Positions 5,226 through 8,471 of a DNA stretch of 8,471 bases are shown here, piece by piece. The stretch comes from Clostridia bacterium (lineage in GTDB: Bacteria; Bacillota; Clostridia; TANB77; CAG-508). Location of the stretch: contig CAAGEF010000142.1 in the NCBI GenBank assembly GCA_900768805.1, forward strand, positions 1 to 8,471, written 5' to 3'. Within the stretch, counting starts at the first letter, position 1. Each line of letters opens with the position of its first letter. A program made the translations under genes and the position numbers. The notes under the pieces were generated by a model. It saw only the letters and a list, made by a program, of their open reading frames with translations, ran no database searches and was not told where the DNA came from.

Positions 5226-6512
5226 TTATTTTTTCTTTGTTAATTTTTTGATATTTCCCATGTATGGCCATAAAACTTCAGGTATATCTATACTTCCATC
5301 TTCATTATAATGATTTTCTAAAAATGCAATTAACATTCTTGGTGGAGCTACTACTGTATTATTTAAAGTATGAGGAAAATAATTTCCTTTTTCTCCTTTT
5401 ACTCTAATTCCTAATCTTCTACTTTGAGCATCTGTTAAATTAGAGCAACTTCCTACTTCAAAATATTTCTTTTGTCTTGGACTCCAAGCTTCTACGTCAA
5501 CACTTTTTGCCTTTAAATCAGCTAAATCTCCACTACAACATTCTAATGTTCTAACTGGTATATCTAAGCTTCTGAATAATTCTACTGTATAATTCCACAT
5601 TTTATCATACCATTCATAACTTTCTTCTGGTTCACAAACAACTATCATTTCTTGTTTTTCAAATTGATGAATTCTATATACGCCTCTTTCTTCAATTCCA
5701 TGAGCTCCCTTTTCTTTTCTAAAACAAGGAGAATATGATGTCATTGTATATGGAAGATTTTCTTTTTTAAGAATTTGATCTTTGAATTTTCCAATCATAG
5801 AATGTTCACTTGTTCCTATTAAATACAAATCTTCTCCTTCTATTTTATACATCATTGCATCCATTTCTTCAAAACTCATAACTCCAGTTACAACATCACT
5901 TCTAATCATAAATGGTGGAACACAATAAGTAAAACCTTTATTTATCATGAAATCTCTAGCATAAGTTATTATTGCTGAATGAAGTCTTGCAATATCTCCC
6001 ATTAAATAATAAAATCCATTTCCAGCAACACGTCTTGCTGAATCTAAATCTAATCCACATAGATTCTCCATAATTTCTGCATGATATGGTATTTCATAAT
6101 CTGGAACAACTGGCTCACCATATTTTTTTACTTCTACATTTTTAGAATCATCTTCACCTATTGGAACTGATTCATGCATAATGTTAGGAATTTTCATCAT
6201 TTTTTGCTTTATTAACTCTTTTAATTCTTCTTCTCTTCCTTCGTTATTTGCAAGTTCTTCATTTATTCTTGCAACTTCTTTTTTCTTATTTTCAGCCTCT
6301 TCTTTTAAGCCTTTTCCCATTAAAGCTCCAATTTCTTTACTTGTAGAATTTCTTTTCATTCTTAAATCATCACATTTTAAAGTTAATTCTCTAGATTCTT
6401 TATCTAGTTCAATTACTTCATCTACTAAAGCTAACTTGTGATTTTGAAATTTCTTTTTAATATTTTCTTTTACCAATTCTGGATTTTCTCTTAAAAATTT
6501 AATATCAATCAT
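5226..6512 (-). CDS. serS: Seryl-tRNA synthetase
   Basis: This 428-residue class II synthetase charges tRNA-Ser (and tRNA-Sec where present) with serine using ATP, in the cytoplasm. The N-terminal MIDIKFLRENPELVKENIKK and the following helical region (about 30-105) form the tRNA-binding coiled coil. The catalytic domain has the GTSE serine-site motif (233-236), motif 2 with FRKEKGAHGIEERGVYRIHQF (264-284) then EKQEM, the LECCSGDLADLKAKSVDVEA (323-342) and FEVGSCSNLTDAQSRRLGIR (351-370) blocks, and motif 3 at 382-400 (LNNTVVAPPRMLIAFLEN). Motif 3 departs from the NGSG.A.GR form of most bacterial enzymes, but the catalytic Arg is kept. The ATG follows AAAGGAGGAAATTTAA. The upstream UCU T-box supports the assignment. 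Confidence 0.97.
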   Translation of the reverse strand: MIDIKFLRENPELVKENIKKKFQNHKLALVDEVIELDKESRELTLKCDDLRMKRNSTSKEIGALMGKGLKEEAENKKKEVARINEELANNEGREEELKELIKQKMMKIPNIMHESVPIGEDDSKNVEVKKYGEPVVPDYEIPYHAEIMENLCGLDLDSARRVAGNGFYYLMGDIARLHSAIITYARDFMINKGFTYCVPPFMIRSDVVTGVMSFEEMDAMMYKIEGEDLYLIGTSEHSMIGKFKDQILKKENLPYTMTSYSPCFRKEKGAHGIEERGVYRIHQFEKQEMIVVCEPEESYEWYDKMWNYTVELFRSLDIPVRTLECCSGDLADLKAKSVDVEAWSPRQKKYFEVGSCSNLTDAQSRRLGIRVKGEKGNYFPHTLNNTVVAPPRMLIAFLENHYNEDGSIDIPEVLWPYMGNIKKLTKKK

Positions 6513-6576
6513 TTAAATTTCCTCCTTTATTTTTCCAATAAAAGTCGTCTTTACACTATTTCTGATACATAACTTT

Positions 6577-6834
6577 TTATTTTTGTATATAATCTTTTGA
6601 TAATTCTTCAACTTTTTCAAATCGATGTTTTTGCCCTGTAATATTATCTGGTCTTTCTGGAATTTCTTCTAAAAACATTTTTTCTCTTCTTACCCAAACT
6701 TGTGAATCATTTCTTTTATATAATGGCTTATAAACTACCATTCTCTCTTTAGTTTCTGAATCTAATGCTACATTTTCTACAAAATAATAATTTCCTTTAA
6801 AATGTCTGTATACCTTTCCTATTTCAACTTCCAT
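6577..6834 (-). CDS. DUF1653 family protein
   Basis: This 85-residue protein matches the small DUF1653 family: GKVYRHFKGNYYFVENVALD (residues 6-25), SETKERMVVYKPLY (26-39), QVWVRREKMFLEEI (45-58) and a C-terminal HRFEKV. The conserved pattern is an all-beta domain with the SET.E..VVY.PLY and WVR...F.E signatures. The family has no established biochemical role that I know of, and I infer none. It is the first gene behind the T-box, with TAGGAGG before the ATG, and serS follows after 64 nt. Both should therefore rise when tRNA-Ser is uncharged. Confidence 0.88.
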   Translation of the reverse strand: MEVEIGKVYRHFKGNYYFVENVALDSETKERMVVYKPLYKRNDSQVWVRREKMFLEEIPERPDNITGQKHRFEKVEELSKDYIQK

Positions 6835-6865
6835 ATCTTTTACCTCCTAATTTTATTTTCGCAAA

Positions 6866-6899
6866 CAAAAAGCCCTTAAGCTTTTATTTGCTTAAGGGC
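6866..6899 (-). terminator. T-box attenuator terminator
   Basis: In the transcript GCCCTTAAGC (6899-6890... lower arm end) pairs with GCTTAAGGGC (6881-6872) as a perfect 10-bp stem with an 8-nt loop, followed by UUUUU. The 5' arm (CGCCCTT) also forms the 3' side of the antiterminator, so the two folds exclude each other: the standard T-box switch. Confidence 0.95.
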
Positions 6900-7090
6900 G
6901 AATATATCGCGGTACCACCTTTTTTATTACTTCTTTTATTACTATAACCTGTAACAACTCGGCCTATTTTTATAGGAACTCTTAAGAGTAGATTTCACAA
7001 ATAAATTTATACTGTTTTCACCACCCACAGCTTCTCTAAATAAATTTCATTTATTACTTAGTTCTTAATCAAACGTTTTTTATATGCTTT
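6866..7090 (-). ncRNA. Serine-specific T-box riboswitch
   Basis: The leader carries the T-box sequence AAGGTGGTACCGCG (6921-6908), whose TGG bulge pairs with the free CCA end of uncharged tRNA. The antiterminator is AAGG/CCTT plus GCGA/TCGC around that bulge. Stem I is visible: AAATTTAT (7047-7040) pairs with ATAAATTT (7010-7003), with an apical CTG-TGGGTGGTGAAAA-CAG loop (7012-7030). The specifier, UCU for serine (6992-6990), lies in GTGAAATCTACTC on the 3' side of the specifier loop and is followed by A as usual. A further hairpin CCTAT-AAAA-ATAGG (6963-6976) lies between Stem I and the antiterminator. Uncharged tRNA-Ser should favour antitermination and expression of the DUF1653 gene and serS. 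Confidence 0.96.
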
Positions 7091-7092
7091 TT

Positions 7093-7121
7093 ATTTTATC
7101 ATGCATTATTCGCTTTTTCAA
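7093..7121 (-). promoter_or_regulatory. Promoter of the T-box/serS transcript
   Basis: The minus strand has TTGAAA (7121-7116), a 17-bp spacer and TAAAAT (7098-7093), with TGA immediately before the -10 box giving an extended -10. Each box has one mismatch to the sigma-A consensus. Transcription should begin near 7086, just upstream of T-box Stem I, and the promoter fits in the 48 nt between the DUF951 stop codon and the leader. Confidence 0.8.
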
Positions 7122-7138
7122 GTATTTTATTAGAAAAT

Positions 7139-7315
7139 TTATTTAATTTTTCCTACAATTGCCTTTAATGCTTTTTCTCTTGGAAGCATTACTACATGTT
7201 CACATTTTGTACATTTTAATTTAAAATCCACACCTATTCTTGTTATTTCCCATTCTTTATTTCCACAAGGATGTGGCTTTTTGGTTTTTACTATATCTCC
7301 AACATTATATTCCAT
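7139..7315 (-). CDS. DUF951 family small protein
   Basis: This 58-residue protein begins MEYNVGDIVKTKKPHPCGNK and has EWEITRIGVDFKLKCTKCEH followed by VVMLPREK. This is the pattern of the DUF951 family of short Bacillota proteins (YyzM-like). Cys17 with Cys35 and Cys38 (CTKC), plus His15 or His40, could form a zinc site, giving a small SH3-like or ribbon fold; this is inference. The role is unknown. It starts 15 nt after the gltX stop with a weak binding site (ATAGGT), so it probably depends on gltX transcription. No terminator is evident between it and the T-box promoter. Confidence 0.87.
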   Translation of the reverse strand: MEYNVGDIVKTKKPHPCGNKEWEITRIGVDFKLKCTKCEHVVMLPREKALKAIVGKIK

Positions 7316-7330
7316 ACTTATTTACCTATT

Positions 7331-8471
7331 TTATATTCTTTTTAACAATCTCTCTTTACCAATTATTCTCATAATTTCATATAAATCTGGAGTTTGACTT
7401 CTTCTTGTTAATTTTACTCTTAAAACTGTACTTATATCTCCAACATGTCCTTTATATGCATCTGGGTTTGCTTTATATTCTTTAACTTCACGACAATATC
7501 CCATTTCCTCTGCTAAATCTTTTATTTTGTTAAACCATGTTTCTTTATCATCATTTTCATCATAATATTTTTCAAAATATGTTTTTACTATTTTGTCTAT
7601 TTCGTCTTTATCTGTTATTTTTTGATAATCATATTCTTCATCTGAATTTTCGAATTTATCATCATACATATAACTTATTATATATTTTAAATCAGACCAT
7701 TTTGCTATATCTTTTCTAGGTTTTTTATTACCTCTTTCTATTCCTAAAACTTTTAAAGCATATTCTTTATTTGAAAGCATATCTGCTAATTCTTTATCAA
7801 AATCATTTGCCCAATCTAAAGCCTCTTCATAAACTTCTTCAGCAGTATAACTTGAAATAACATTTTTAGAAACATCAAGCATTTTTACCATATCAAATAA
7901 AGCTCCAGCTACTCCCATTTTCTTTATATCAAAATCAAATTCTTGAATTGTTTTTTCAGGATTTTGTCTTCTCCAAATTTCAAAATTTGAATTCGCTATA
8001 TTTAATAAATATTCTTTTAACGATTGTTTTGGAATACCAACCTCTCTATAATATGCAACATTTGCTTCTGGATCTTTTCTTTTACTTAATTTTCTTCTAG
8101 ATTCGCCTTCCATTTTCATCATTGGAGCAGTATGAGCATATTTAGGAGCTTTAAATCCTAACATATAGAATAATTGTAAATGTAAAGGTACTGATGGAAT
8201 CCATTCATCTGAACGATTAACCATTGTTACTCCCATTAAATGATCATCAACAGCGTGTGCAAAATGATATGTTGGCAAACCATCTGATTTAATGATTATA
8301 ATATCTTGATCATTTTCTGGCATATCTATATTACCTTTTATAACATCTTTATGTTTTATTTTTTTATCTGGATTTCCTGGTGATTTTAATCTTATTATAT
8401 ATGCATCTCCATTTTTGATTTTTTCAGCAGCCATATCTATAGGCATATTTCTACATTTTGTCCATTTTCCA
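7331..8471 (-). CDS. gltX: Glutamyl-tRNA synthetase, C-terminal part (partial)
   Basis: The frame is open to the window edge, giving 379 visible residues beginning GKWTKCRN, so the N-terminus with the HIGH motif lies outside. This is a class I synthetase that attaches glutamate to tRNA-Glu (and, in bacteria lacking GlnRS, to tRNA-Gln). Visible landmarks are IKSDGLPTYHFAHAVDDHLM (visible about 60-79) and EWIPSVPLHLQLFYMLGF (about 89-106). The KMSKS-type ATP loop is KLSKRKDPEA (starting about 127), then YYREVGIP and YLLNIANSNFEIWR. A helical anticodon-binding region ends LYEIMRIIGKERLLKRI. GlnRS is the main alternative, but the KLSKR loop with following DPEA and the overall layout favour GluRS. 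It precedes the DUF951 gene. Confidence 0.93.
   Translation of the reverse strand, partial: GKWTKCRNMPIDMAAEKIKNGDAYIIRLKSPGNPDKKIKHKDVIKGNIDMPENDQDIIIIKSDGLPTYHFAHAVDDHLMGVTMVNRSDEWIPSVPLHLQLFYMLGFKAPKYAHTAPMMKMEGESRRKLSKRKDPEANVAYYREVGIPKQSLKEYLLNIANSNFEIWRRQNPEKTIQEFDFDIKKMGVAGALFDMVKMLDVSKNVISSYTAEEVYEEALDWANDFDKELADMLSNKEYALKVLGIERGNKKPRKDIAKWSDLKYIISYMYDDKFENSDEEYDYQKITDKDEIDKIVKTYFEKYYDENDDKETWFNKIKDLAEEMGYCREVKEYKANPDAYKGHVGDISTVLRVKLTRRSQTPDLYEIMRIIGKERLLKRI

Noticed and set aside
6181..6441. A plus-strand open frame opposite the serS coiled-coil region
   Set aside because: Its Phe/Ser/Leu-rich product is the expected shadow of a Lys/Glu-rich coiled coil on the other strand.
7537..7719. 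A plus-strand 60-codon open frame opposite gltX
   Set aside because: It is a low-complexity Phe/Leu/His/Tyr product antisense to a well-supported gene, with no ribosome binding site.

Overview
The window looks like a chromosomal segment of a low-GC, Gram-positive bacterium, most likely a clostridial member of the Bacillota. The evidence is strongly A/T-biased codon use, strong AGGAGG-type ribosome binding sites, a serine T-box riboswitch, DUF1653 and DUF951 family small proteins, and a standard Bacillota S10 ribosomal-protein operon. I cannot name a genus. Every gene I can support is on the minus strand, so transcription runs from position 8471 towards position 1.

In transcription order, the first part (8471-4451) holds the C-terminal four-fifths or so of gltX (glutamyl-tRNA synthetase), then a 58-residue DUF951 protein. 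A sigma-A-type promoter and a T-box leader with a UCU (Ser) specifier come next, then a DUF1653 protein, serS (seryl-tRNA synthetase) and a 112-residue stand-alone HRDC-domain protein. Last is a 98-residue protein I do not recognise, with its own likely promoter and a strong intrinsic terminator.

The second part (4450-1) is the S10 operon: a consensus promoter (TTGACA, 17 bp, TATAAT), a structured leader of about 260 nt, then rpsJ, rplC, rplD, rplW, rplB, rpsS, rplV and the first 40 codons of rpsC. The operon runs off the window. Its order is canonical, but three gaps hold RNA-like structure: rpsJ-rplC (one 11-bp stem), rplW-rplB (a small hairpin) and, most strikingly, rplB-rpsS. That last gap is 249 nt and contains two tandem 65-bp units whose hairpins differ by a compensatory base-pair change.

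Functionally this is translation machinery. The T-box reads serine-tRNA charging and controls serS and probably the genes on either side of it. The S10 operon makes ribosomal proteins of both subunits. I see no mobile element, CRISPR array, phage or defence system. The best candidates for something undescribed are the covarying tandem hairpins in the rplB-rpsS gap, the S10 leader, and the compositionally odd 98-residue gene.
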